This document shows, one piece after another, positions 1-11,595 of a stretch of 64,000 nucleotides of DNA. How positions within the stretch are numbered: position 1 is the first letter of the stretch; the number at the start of each line of letters is the position of its first letter. Made by a program: the position numbers and the translations under genes. Under the pieces are notes generated by a model. It was not told the origin of the DNA, made no database searches, and worked only from the letters and a program-made list of their open reading frames with translations. Source of the stretch: Acanthaster planci (lineage: Eukaryota > Echinodermata > Asteroidea > Valvatida > Acanthasteridae); contig NW_019091404.1 of assembly GCF_001949145.1 (NCBI RefSeq), positions 2,158,515-2,222,514 on the forward strand, written 5' to 3'.

Positions 1-495
1 AGGGTTATAGAACATACGTAACAGACACACAATAAACTAAAAAGTGCAAATATGAGCAACAAATACGAAGTTAACCACTTGCTGTCTGGGTTGCTGGTAC
101 CGGAACCGTATTCTTTATACATGGGACAATGAAACATTTGGATTTTTCTAGACGAATTTGAAGTTAACCGTTTATGATTTTGAACAGAAAAGTTTGACAA
201 TGTGCGTAAACCGTAAACACTTGGAGTCCTGATTACGAAATTGAATAGTCAAGGTCTGTCAAATCGATAATCTGCTTATTTTAAGGAGAAAAGAGAGTTT
301 CATTTCAATCACCTCTGAAGGATTAATGCTAAAAAAATTAATGCAAAGGCAATTACTTATTATCTGTCTGTTTGCTTTTGTAAGGGCTTGTTTTCTTAAC
401 AGATTTTATTTACGCTTCACAGCCTGTAACCGAATGGACGGCTTTATCGAATCTATATCATATATCATTTTTTAATTTTGTTTCACAATTTACAG
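1..495 (+). other. 3' part of an intron of the PKS gene
   Basis: AT-rich sequence with no open frame of note. It ends in a pyrimidine-rich tract and the acceptor TTTACAG at 489-495, directly before the PKS exon. The exon bearing the true start codon and the first KS residues is not seen here, so it lies left of the window. Confidence 0.75.
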
Positions 496-3400
496 GATGC
501 CGGATGCCAGGTGGAGTAGACTCTCCCCAATCCTTCTGGGATGTCTTAATCAAGCAGAAGGATATGGTCAGCGAAGTACCTGCTGACCGCTGGTCTTTGG
601 ACTCCTTTCATGACCCTGACCAGTCCAACCACAGCAAGATGGTGACACGCCGCGGCGGCTTTGTGCATGACATAGACAAGTTCGACAACACCTTCTTCAA
701 GATTTCGCCCCGAGAGGCAAGCTCCATGGACCCCCAGCAGCGCCACATCCTTGAGGTCACTTATGAGGCTTTCCAGGATGCTGGTATCATCCCGACTGAT
801 CTCGGAGAATCCTGTGGCGTCTATATCGGCGTGGGAATGATGGACTATGCGGTGATGCTCACAGAAACCTCTCTGATTGGTCCCTACATGCACACGGGAA
901 CAGCCCACTCTTCTGTAGCCAATAGGATCTCCTATGTGTTTGACCTGCGTGGACCTTCCTTCGCTGTCGAGACAGCATGTGCTTCATCCATAACAGCAAT
1001 GCATTTGGCCTGTGATGCTATTTGGAATGGCGAATGCACCCATGCAGTTGCTGGAGGCTGCAATGCCCTGCTCATCCCAGAGACCACTGTGGGGTTCAGC
1101 GCTCTCGGTGTTCTGTCCGCCGAGGGCAAATGTTGCCCTTTCTCCGACGGTGTGAATGGCTACGTCCGTAGTGAGGGCTTTGGTGCATTCATTCTAAAAA
1201 CTCTGGATGCAGCAGTAGCTGAAAACGATCACATCTATGCCGTTATCAGTGGTAGCTCCATTGCAGCCAATGGCTCCTGCAAGAGTTTGACCATGCCCTC
1301 GGGCCCAGCACAGGAGATGGTGATGAGAAATGCATATGAACGTTTTGGCATTCCTACCTCCTCAGTGCATTATGTTGAGGCTCACGGCACAGGAACACCC
1401 GTGGGTGATCCCATCGAAGCGGAGGCTATCGGACGTATCTTCGGTACCCAAGACAAAACCCCTGTCAAAATCGGATCGGTGAAGAGCAATTTTGGGCACA
1501 ACGAGTGCGCAGCAGGTATCACTTCCTCCATCAAAGTAGCTCTGATGTTGGACAAGAAAACTCTAGCACCAACCATCAACCACCACAAACCAAATCCAAA
1601 TATAGACCTCAAAGGTCTTAATCTCGAAGTACAGACAACGACTGAATCAATTAAAGACGACGAAGGTCTGTACACAATTGGTCTTAACAGTTTTGGATTC
1701 TCTGGAGCAGTAGCCCATATGATCTTCCAAGAGGCACCACAGCGTCAAAAGAAGTCGGAGACTCCCAAAGCTAACTGGAAGTTTGGAGATGCCGATCAAG
1801 TTGGGAGGCCGATCATCCTTCCCCTCTCTGCTAAGTCCAAAGATGCCCTTAACGACCTGGCACAGAAATGGCTGGAGTTTGAATGTGACAATGATGCACT
1901 CGGTGTTGTTTCTTGGCAAGCATCACGAAGAGATCAGCACCCGTACCGCCTGGCTGTCATTGCTAATTCGGGAGCTTCCTGCAGACAGAGTCTTGAGAGA
2001 TTCCTTCAAGGCGCAGTGTCAGAGAAAGTGATATCTGGAACAGCTCCTCAAGCCAAGCCTAAGATTTGCTTCGTCTTCCCTGGACAAGGACAACAGTGGG
2101 TAGACATGGGCCGTAAACTGTACAGAGCTGACAGTGTATTCAAGGAGAGTATTGACAGATGTGACTCCGTTTACCGGAAGATATCAGGGTGGTCTTTGCT
2201 TGAGACATGCAGCTTGTTCAACGGCAACACTATCGATCCCAAAACCTCCCCATACTCATCCGTTGACGACGCACTTAATCAAGTAGAAGTCGTTCAGCCA
2301 GCCATCACCTTCATCCAGGTTGCATTGCTTCATCTGTGGAAGCACCTGGGGGTTTATCCAGATGTCGTTGTAGGCCACAGTGTTGGGGAAATAGCAGCAG
2401 CTTATGCCTGTGGAGGACTGACGCTAGAGGAGGCAATATCTGTGATCTACCACCGAAGTCACGAGCAAGCAAAGCAGAAAGGAACTGGGAGGATGGCAGC
2501 ACTGAGAGCTACTAAGGAACAAGCTGAAGAAATATGCAAAGAACATGAGCATCTGTACATAGCAGCCGTCAACGCACCTGGGTCCATGACACTTGCAGGG
2601 AACACTGACATCATAGCAGAAGTGGTTCAGAACAATCCTGGAAAGGCCAAACAACTGCGAGTCACATGTGCTTTCCACACTCCTGAGATGGATCCAATCA
2701 AGGAGCCATTCATGGCAGCCATGAAAGGCGTAGTCAACAGTGAAAGTGGCAAGCGTGACGTACCCTACTACTCAACTGTCACGGGTGCATACTACGCTGG
2801 AAGTTTTGGCACTGACTACTGGTGGAGCAACATCAGGAGTGCTGTGCTCTTCCAGCCTGCTATCGAGGCTGTTCTGCAGGAGACCAAGGCAGACATCTTC
2901 CTGGAGATTGCAGCTTCCAACACTCTTCTGACACCCATCAAGCAGATTGCTCATGCCCTCGACCCAAAGAATCCACCTGTCATCATCAATTCCAGTCTCC
3001 GAGACAAGGACGATCTACTGAACATGCAGCGAGCAGTTGCATCTATATACGTGAATGGTAGCCATCTTGACTGGTGCAAGATAACAGACAATGCAGCAGA
3101 GTGGGCTCCAGTTCCAACTTATCCCTGGCAACACCAGTCCTTTTGGCTAGAAACAGACCAGAGGCAAAAACGTCGCCTTGGTTTGGATGATCGTACCATC
3201 AAAGGCCAGAACGGCAAATTCACACTGGATATGTTCCCCTTCCTGGCTGACCATGTAGTTGGGAACCGCATTGTCTTTCCAGGTGCCGGCTATGTCGAGT
3301 TCATGATTCAAATGGGATTTTCCCAGACAGAGCAACCAGCTTTTAAGAACATAAACTTTACACGTGTCCTCCCTTGGCCTGAGGACACTGACCCCAAAAA

Positions 3401-6400
3401 GTGTACCCTCAAACTTGGGCTGGTGAAAGATGGAGCAAAAATGCACGTTACCTGTGAGGGAAATCAGCACAGCGATGCCCAGATGGAGTCTTTGTCAAGT
3501 AAGACTTCGGAAACCTGCCTCCCACTGAGGGAAATCCAAGCCAGATGTACCACTGAGGTCGGCAGTGAACTGTTCTACTCAAGGTTGGCAGCCGTTGGAC
3601 TCAAATATGGCCCTGCATTCCAGCCAGTGGAGAAGATGTTTCTCGGAGATGGTGAGGCATTAGCCATCTTGAATCCGGTGGCAGACAACAAACAAAGGAT
3701 CCAAATTGCTCACTTTGACGCCACTTTCCAACTTGTCCTTTCCGCTGTGGGCCCATTCAGTGCTATGTATCTTCCAGTACGGATCGACTCCTTACAGATG
3801 ACAACTGAGACTATCCCATCTGGTGAAAAGATTCTCGCCTACACCAAGATCCATGAGTACGACAGCACTTATATCGGAGCAGATATTGCCATGCTCACGC
3901 TTGATGGACAACTGTTGGTCGACGTGAAAGGTTTCCTGGCCCAGAACTTCAGTGGCAACAAATCAGATGTTCCTATCGAGTCATGTGTTTACACGACTCA
4001 ATGGCAGCCTGCCTCAGCACACACACTGCCAACATCGGTACTTTCTGAGGCCATGGAGGAATCAAACCTGCAGAAAATCTGCCCTGATGAGATGGACGGT
4101 CTCCTGAGGGCTACAGAAGTCCTTAAGGATCTTGAAGGAGTGTGTGTATCTTACGTCCAAAATGCCCTGGCTAAAGTTCCATCTCGGGAGATAGATGAAA
4201 ATGTCGCCAAATACATCACAAGAATCAAGTCCATTCTGGCAAACACTAAGACGAAGCCCGTCCCCTACCGCGACATTCCAGAGGTCCTCAGAAACGTCCT
4301 CAACATGGCACCAGAGCTGAATGCTGAGGTTAATTTGGTGAAGCGTTTTGGAGACACGTTGCCCGACACACTAAAAGATCCACAAGTAGGACTGTCTGTC
4401 TTGTACCCAGAAGAAGCATTAGACAAGTACTTTCACGAGTCACTTAGCGCCACACTGTACTACAAGGCCACATCCCAAGCTGTTGTCAAATCCATACGTG
4501 AGGCTGTCAAACACAAGACAGTTGTAAGGGTGCTTGAGTTAGGGGGTCAAAGTGGAAGCCTGACACGGATGATTGTTGAACCTCTGAAGGACATGGGTCT
4601 CACCGAGCAGCTGGAGTATGTCTTCACAGATGGCAACAAGAAATTGCTTCAGCAGGTTCAGGACAATCTGAGTGAGTTCTCCTTCATAGAGTATAAGCAG
4701 TTGGACATCAAGAAGAATGCTAAAGAGCAAGACTTTGTTGCCAATAGCTTTGACCTTGCCATTTGTGTCAATGCATTGCATGCTACCAACAATATTCATC
4801 AGAGTGCTTCAAACGTAAGAAACCTTGTAAGTCCAGATGGCTTGATGTTCATCCTTGAGAACACCAGCATGCACATCTTGGCTGATTTCTTCTCTTTGGC
4901 TGCTGAGGAAGCGCATCTCCTCTCAAGACAAGGCTGGGTTGATACCCTAGTTAGTGTTGGGCTTCAGGATGTTAAATCTGCTTCTACCTCACAAGAGTTC
5001 TTCTACAGTGTGTTTGTAGGTCGCAAGCCAGCAGTGTCTCCTCAAGTGAAAAAAGCTGACAACAAACTCCTCATTATTCAAAATGACAATAGTCAGTTCA
5101 CAAAAAAGTTTCTCCAAAGTTACAAAGGAAAGCCAGAGATTTGCAAGTTCTCTACGGTCACATCTTTCAGTCATGTCATTAGTGAGCATACAACAGCTCC
5201 AGCCGAGGTGATGTACATCTACAGTGATGAGGATTCCAAGCTTTATGCTCTCCTGAGACTCTTCCAGGCAGTGGAGTCATACCCTGAGGCTGTCAAGCGT
5301 GTCTGGGTTCTAACAACAGGTGGCAACAATGGCTCACAAAATCCACAGGCCTCCTTAGCTGTTGGTCTAGCTAGGGCTGTCAGCAATCAGGTTCCAACGG
5401 TTCCAATATTCGCCATTGATTTTGACCCCTCTTCTACAGTTGATGAGAATGTACATGAGTTGCTGAGCTTGATGAATGACGATGAACCCGGTGAGCAAGA
5501 GATTATCATCAGGGGAGGGGAAAAACATGTGCCTCGTCTTATCCATCAAGATCTTCATCAAGTCAGCAAAGTACAGTCTAAGACGTGGCGTGTGGAGCAA
5601 GATCTCAAAGGTCCAAGGAGCAACAATGCCTCCATTGATGATCTTGCTTTCCATGATGTTCCTGATCTAGAAATTCCTTCAGGTCATGTCAAGATTGCTG
5701 TTAAGGCAGCTCCGCTAAATTTCAAAGATGTGATGATGGCACTTGGTCTCCTTGAGGGACTAGAAAGTGATGTGCATCCATCCTTTGGTCTGGAGTGTGC
5801 TGGCAAGGTCGTTGAGGTCGGAAGTGAGGTGACTGACCTGAAAGTCAATGATAATGTCATGGCTTTTGGAAAGAACTGTTTTGCATCTCATACAGTCTGT
5901 GATTCCCGACTGACTGTCCACAAGCCAGAGAATTTAAGCTGGGTGGACAGTTCGAGTGTTGGAGTCATTTTTGCAACAGCATACCTTAGTTTGGTAGATC
6001 GAGCCAACTTGAAGAAGGGTGAGACAGTCTTGATCCATTCAGCCTGTGGTGGTGTTGGCCTGGCAGCAATTCAGATTGCCCGCATGAGAGGAGCTACGAT
6101 TATCTGCACAGCGGGTACTGAAACGAAACGGTCCTACCTTCGTAACGAACTTGGCATGCACTTCGTCAGTGACTCTCGCTCCTCAAAATTCTATGATGAT
6201 GTCATGGAGTGGACAGATGGCAAGGGAGTGAATGTTGTCCTTAATTCTCTGTCAGGAAAGCTGTTACAGACGGGTCTTTCACTACTGAGTCCTGGAGGCA
6301 GATTCTGCGAAATTGGAAAAAGGGACATCCTACAGAGCTCTAGTCTTCCCATGAATTTCTTCCTGGAAAACAAGGTATTCCACTCCTGTCAGCTTGACAT

Positions 6401-7941
6401 CTTGATGAAACAGCGTCCAGAAGAGGTTCAGTGTGTCATGAGAAAGGTTGTCTCACTGTTTGAAGATAAAACTCTGCAACCCATTCCAACTAGCGTGTAC
6501 TCTATCGAAAACCTGAAGGAAACCTTCCGGGTCATGTCCAAAGGATCTCACATCGGCAAAATTGTCTTTGAGGTGCCTGAAAATTTCCAGCCAAAGGATG
6601 TACAACCTTCTCTCTGCCAGTTCAAGTCAAACGCAACTTACATTGTCACTGGAGGGTATGGAGGAATTGGACAAGCCCTCTCCAGGTGGCTGTGTCTGAA
6701 TGGAGCAAAGCATATTGCCCTCGTATCTAGAAGAGGAGCAACGACAGCAGCGGCAAAGCGGACACTGAACTTCCTGAAGAAAAACAAAGTCAATATCTAT
6801 GAGTTTCCTCTGGACATCTCAAACAAAGCCGGTGTACAGGATCTACTGAGAACACTACGACAAAATAAGACAACTCCACCAGTTAAGGGAATCTTTCATC
6901 TTGCTGGAGTCATTGATGAAGAGAGCCTCTCTGAGGTAACTCCAAACCAGATGGATCGTATCCTTGGAGCCAAGGCCCTTGGAGCTCAACACTTGAGCGA
7001 GCTGACTCAAGATGACAACCTGGAAATCTTCTTCATGCTGTCCTCAATCTCCACAACCTGGGGCCACCAAGCACAGCCCTGCTACTGTGCAGCTAACGCC
7101 TACCTTGATGCTCTGGCTGAGAGCAGACACAGCAGAGGACTGCCAGCTCTCTCCGTGCAGCTGGCACCAGTCAAAGGAGCTGGGTACCTGGAGGACAAGG
7201 GACAAACAGTGAAAGTCCTGGCCATGAAGGGATGCTACCAACTACATGTGGATGAATTCCTGCAGGTGCTTAGTCAGCTGCTGCCAAGGCGAGATCTCCC
7301 AGTTGTAACATTTGCAAATCAGGTATGTGGATAGTCCAGTGATGAATCTTTCAATACGCCAAAGAGACATTTTGACATCAACAGCATGACACCAATGTCA
7401 TAAAATTCATGAACATCCAGTGTTTCAAACAGCTGAGTTTTATCATCACAAAGTAAATTTTTGCTAAGATATTCCACTTTATCTTTAACTCTCAAGAGCA
7501 CTGTTTTACGGCCAGCAGCAAAGCCGATCTTGAGAGACCTTCTGTTTCCACTACAGTGAACAACTGTCATATATAAAGTTTGTTTGATTTCTTAAATTAC
7601 AGGACTGGGGAATAACACAGACCACCTGCCACAAGTCCACGTTGAAATTCCATCACCTGGCAACAAGGAGCAAAGGCACAGCAACCAAGGGAGAAACCCA
7701 GCAAATGGAACTAGCTGACTTGGAAACCAGCATCAAATCCAAGATGGCCGAGCTCCTGTGTATGTCAGAGGAAGCCATCGACATCAGCCAGCCCATGGTT
7801 AACTATGGAGTGGACTCCTTGGTCGCCTTGGAGATTGCCAACTGGGCAACGCATCAACTTGGAGTAGAGATCTCCCAGCTGGACATCCTGGGTGGCATGA
7901 CGACAGTGGAGCTGATTGATAAGGCCACTGAAGCTAACTAG
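496..7941 (+). CDS. Animal FAS-like reducing polyketide synthase (5' end outside the window)
   Basis: Exons 496-7322 and 7603-7941; the second joins phase 0 (..TFANQ|DWGITQ..). The exon starts mid-codon after a 3' splice site and reads CRMPGGVDSP, the usual start of a ketosynthase after GIG, so the ATG at 504 is internal. Numbering from that Met, the domains run KS 1-420 (Cys159 in ETACASS, His294 in EAHGTGTP, His332 in NFGHNE), AT 515-830 (Ser626 in GHSVGE; CAFH around His725, a malonyl-type motif), DH 890-1180 (His917, Asp1072 and Gln1076 in DATFQ), a methyltransferase-like region 1320-1500 with a degenerate SAM loop (GGQSG at 1347-1351), ER 1690-2025 (GGVG at 1849), KR 2035-2240 (TGGYGGIG at 2049, Tyr2194) and an ACP in the last exon (Ser in GVDSL, codon 7816-7818). 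It stops right after the ACP, with no thioesterase. Animal enzymes of this layout make cytosolic polyketide pigments, lipids or defensive compounds; the product here is unknown. Vertebrate-type FAS is less likely because there is no TE. Confidence 0.93.
7323..7602 (+). other. Last PKS intron (between KR and ACP)
   Basis: Intron of 280 bp with donor GTATGT and acceptor AAATTACAG, phase 0. The reading frame runs into a stop at once if it is not spliced. It is the only intron visible within the long PKS coding part and it cuts off the carrier domain. Confidence 0.9.
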
Positions 7942-8105
7942 GTATTCTATCACACAGACACTTGACTGCTGATTCTGAACGAGGCCACAAATCTTTAACT
8001 GTATTTATCAAGTTATGAATTGTGCATCAAAATTTATCAAACTTCAACTACTGAAAAAAAAGACTTTTTTTTTTACGGGCCAAAATGTCCTACATGATAC
8101 ATTAA

Positions 8106-8482
8106 CCCTGACCCCCTACGGCATTTTTGCTAGCTACCCTCCTCAATCCTCCAGAAACCTCCAAATGGGGGGGGTGAAAAAAATGGATTGTCCCTCAATC
8201 CTCCAAAATTTCTTAGAAATGTTACCTGGAGATATGCCTACTGCCTCAATCCTTCAAAATCCTCTGGCAATTCCTGTCATTATGTTGAGGCAGTGCGAAT
8301 GGCATTCTTGAGCATTGCAAATGATTCAAAGAAATATCGGGCTGAACTTATGCATTACTGAGCAAGAAAAACACACATGGCATCCTTCGCAATAAGCCAA
8401 GCACTTTTGCCGTTCACCCTCAATCCTCCAAAATCCTCCAAAACCACATGAAGATTTATGGAGGATTGAGGAGGGGTTAGGG
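8106..8482. mobile_element. piggyBac-like MITE, copy 1 (377 bp)
   Basis: Flanked on both sides by TTAA (8102-8105 and 8483-8486), the target site of piggyBac transposases. The ends are inverted repeats, CCCTGACCCC at the left against GGGGTTAGGG at the right. The interior repeats CCTCAATCCTCC-type motifs near the left and the inverse GGAGGATTGAGGAGG near the right, so it can fold back. It has no coding capacity. A 51-bp relative lies at 14475-14525. Confidence 0.7.
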
Positions 8483-8859
8483 TTAATTACTTAAGGTTAG
8501 TTACTTAAGGTTAATCTGTGTGTAAAATTTCAACTTCAATCTTTAAAAATAAATCTGGAAAGCAAACAAACATGGTTCAAATTGCACTGCTGCCGAATAT
8601 AATTTGTTGGATTGAATTACTCTAATCATTTTATGGTTAAAAAGCAAATTAATATATATCTGTCTTTGCTGTTAATGTGTTTTATGTGTTATACAAGGGA
8701 TTAGCCCTTTTAGATATTGGACGGCTTCATTAAGAGCTATACGAATTTCATGACAGGTGTTTTGTACCAACATTATTTGCGTATTAAAGGTACTGAAAGA
8801 TGCCATTGAAAGGGACAAACAATTGCCAAGGATTTTTGTGAAGAGTTAAGTTGTGTGTC

Positions 8860-8865
8860 AATAAA
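8860..8865 (+). terminator. Polyadenylation signal AATAAA, likely PKS
   Basis: Canonical hexamer 919 bp after the PKS stop codon, in an AT-rich context on the coding strand. A second AATAAA at 10593-10598 could serve a longer transcript. Confidence 0.45.
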
Positions 8866-11224
8866 GTACTTAAGACTCATTGTAAGACTTGAAAACATTC
8901 CTCAAACTTGGTTGATGATCCTGGTATCAAAAATTTGAAATTGAATCCCTTTTGGGGATTAATTTATTTTAACACAGTTGATAACAAAAGGAACTGAATC
9001 CAAAACTTCATTACTATTATGGAACTGAACAATAGTATATGTCACCGAAAATGACTGAGAAGTCTTTTATACACTAATTACAGTATTTGTGTGATTTAGT
9101 TAAAAGCCTGTTTTGTACTTTGATGGTTATGAGGGACAAATAATATGGTTGGTGTAGAGTGGATGTGTTGCGTTGTTGATATATTGGTGCCCAGAGCTTT
9201 CATTAGTCATTTCAGAAATAGTGTATTTGTAGTTTTCATGTAGATGTCAATGAACGTCAAAGGCAGAATGATTTGCAAGTTCAAAACATTTTACTTTCAA
9301 AAAGTTAATACCAATATACGTGTACATGTACAGTGTAATTGTTACAGTCATTTGCAACAGAACGAGACAGCCTGAAGTCTCTGATCTCTAAAATCAAAGT
9401 CATTTTGAGAAACATGTTGTAAAGGCTACAATTATCAAATTGTTTAATACTAAATAAATATACTTGGCCAGTCTTAACCATTCATTTAGGATCAGATCAG
9501 GAGAATGGATGATTATAATTCCCAGGCTGAAAGTGAGGGACTGTATCAGCATCTTTCCTCCGGAACCATTCTTAAATGAATGTTTACAAGTGGCCAAGCA
9601 CTTATTTATTTCCATTCATAAATACCTTTAAAGTCACGAAGTCAAACCAAGTTCAAAAGATTTCAAAAGACTATTTTGTCCCCATAATTCTTTAAACACC
9701 TCTCTAGCCATGTAATGGTTTGTCCTTCTCACAAGTAGTCATATAACAATCTCCTTACATGGTAATTGGTGTGCGAATGGCTCATAATGCGCAAGGTGGG
9801 GCAATTGCCAGCTGGTGCTTTACAGACTGTTTAAGAGAGGTCACATGCTGTGCTCTTGACCAAAAGGAACGGCTAAACTCTCTCTGGTATTTATGGAACC
9901 ACATGCTCCCCTAAGCTCTTTTGCTATACTTAGCTTTGTATAAGTGTCACTGCTTAATTAACTTTTAAAATCAAGCACCTTCCATTCATCAAAGACTAAT
10001 TCCCTAAGTCTGAACTTAATACATGTGTATTGTTAAATTCAAGAATTTTTTTGTGTGTGCTGTGGTGGTTTAAAGAGAATCCTACAGTAGAGTGGTTCAA
10101 ACAGTTGCAGTATTCAAGCATATGTAGCAAGCTTATTTTCAGCTTTATAAAATGGACATGAATGACAACAAATTATTGTGTCAGGAACCATTTTACAGAT
10201 TAGTGATCAAATCTTTTAAAGTTACTTTATGCTAAAAAAGACACCTTTATTTGATAATTTGTTCACACAAACAGAACATAAAAAGTAAGATGTGTCCACA
10301 GTGATCAAATGTGTCCTATTTATACACTGATGATGTAATTACTGTAATTGTGAACGAGAGATATTTTTATCTTTCATGTTGACATTGTATTCCAACGGTC
10401 ACCAGAAATTTGTGTTGCTGAATAGTTTCAGTACTCGAGACCAATGACAGATGTACACATCTTGAAGGTTTCAACCGTTCACAGGTACTTGTGTAATAAT
10501 ACCGGTATATTCCACTCAGAAATAATGTGTAAATTTACGCCCAGTGTACCAGAGGATTTCTCAAGTTTTGAGTGAAGTTGAGATACAATACCAATAAAAG
10601 CACTTTAGTTGATGTACTTACTTTTCTTTTACATAGTTACTGAGTTTTGCAAAGCCTATGAAAATAGGAGACCACCAAAAGAACAAATTCTGTAGAAATG
10701 CACTTTTACTTCAGCTTTCGATTGAAAGGTGTTGTTTGGAAACTGACGCAATCTGAAAATTTCTTGGAAATAGTCTTGTTAATTCAAGAAATGGAAAAGT
10801 GGGTTCACTTCAAATTACGTTCCTTGTAACACGACTGCCGCATGTGCACAGATCTTGTGTCAGTAACAATCAATGGTCACGAGACTTCTAAGGAGTGGAC
10901 AAAGGTAAAGAGTGATGCATGCAGGTGTTTAGTGGCTCATGAGACACAAGTTCTCCGATACCTACTCATGAAGCCTCCTAATATCAAACCTGTATGTCTT
11001 AAGCTAGGATGGATCCTTTCTGTGCATTTACAACACGTGGGCGCTCTTCGTGTAAAGCCATAGACTTAAGCATTCTGTGCTTGATTTACCAACTACAAGC
11101 TCACTTGCAATCATATGCAAACCAAAAATCAGAGACTAAAAACGAGTTAAAATCACCACCTTTACTTTCCTAGAGATGATTTGTTGGCAGAGATGCAATT
11201 TCAATGCATTTTTAATAGTTCAAG
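8866..11224. other. Non-coding gap between PKS and SPAG7
   Basis: No open frame with coding character on either strand. It may hold a distal PKS 3' UTR up to the AATAAA at 10593. It includes one weak fold-back at 9461-9602, and otherwise nothing recognisable. Confidence 0.6.
9461..9602. repeat. Weak inverted repeat, possible decayed fold-back element
   Basis: The left arm (ACTTGGCCA... AACCATTCATTTA) and the reverse complement of the right arm share about 24 of 30 positions around TTGGCCA and CATTCATTTA. The arms are about 35 bp and the whole about 140 bp. No clear target duplication is seen. Confidence 0.35.
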
Positions 11225-11486
11225 CAGGGTTGTAGTTGAGACCACTTAAGACCTTCACACGATCCACACAAGAACAGCACAAGACCTCCACTCTGAATTC
11301 CAGTTACACTCTATTCAAATGAACTGAAGCAAAAAGCATTTCTTTTGTCATTGTTCACCCTGTTACTTCTGACTGGTCTTATGCATGGTCTTGTGTCTGG
11401 TCTTGTGTCTGGTCTCGTGATGGTCTTGTGTCTGGTCTCGTGATGGTCTTGTGTCTGGTCTTGTGACGGTCTCAACTACAACACTG
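11225..11486. mobile_element. hAT-type MITE with internal minisatellite (262 bp)
   Basis: Terminal inverted repeats of 19 bp, CAGGGTTGTAGTTGAGACC at the left and its complement (one mismatch) at the right. The flanking 8-mers agree at 6 of 8 positions (AGTTCAAG at 11217-11224, TATTCAAG at 11487-11494), as expected for an old hAT insertion. The right half holds tandem GGTCTTGTGTCT/GGTCTCGTGAT units (about 11391-11470), whose complement ACACAAGACC recurs in the left half, so the element folds into a long hairpin. Confidence 0.7.
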
Positions 11487-11595
11487 TATTCAAGGCCAGT
11501 CAATTAATCGGATCTTCATCAGCGACATCAATGCTCAAAAGAAATGAAGCACGACACACCTGGAAGGGAAGATGATGACAGGTGGGCCCTTCAGG

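Larger units (their letters stand above)
7942..8865 (+). other. PKS 3' UTR to first AATAAA
   Basis: Non-coding tail after the TAG stop at 7939-7941. An AATAAA signal sits at 8860-8865, and a second possible distal signal at 10593-10598. The proximal UTR contains the TTAA-flanked MITE at 8106-8482. Which signal is used cannot be told from sequence. Confidence 0.5.

Noticed and set aside
504-506. ATG as the PKS start codon
   Set aside because: The frame is open upstream to a splice acceptor, and the residues before it (CR) complete the KS motif, so it is an internal Met.
546-908. Minus-strand open frame inside the PKS exon
   Set aside because: Shadow of the PKS coding strand. Other antisense frames in 496-7322 are rejected for the same reason.
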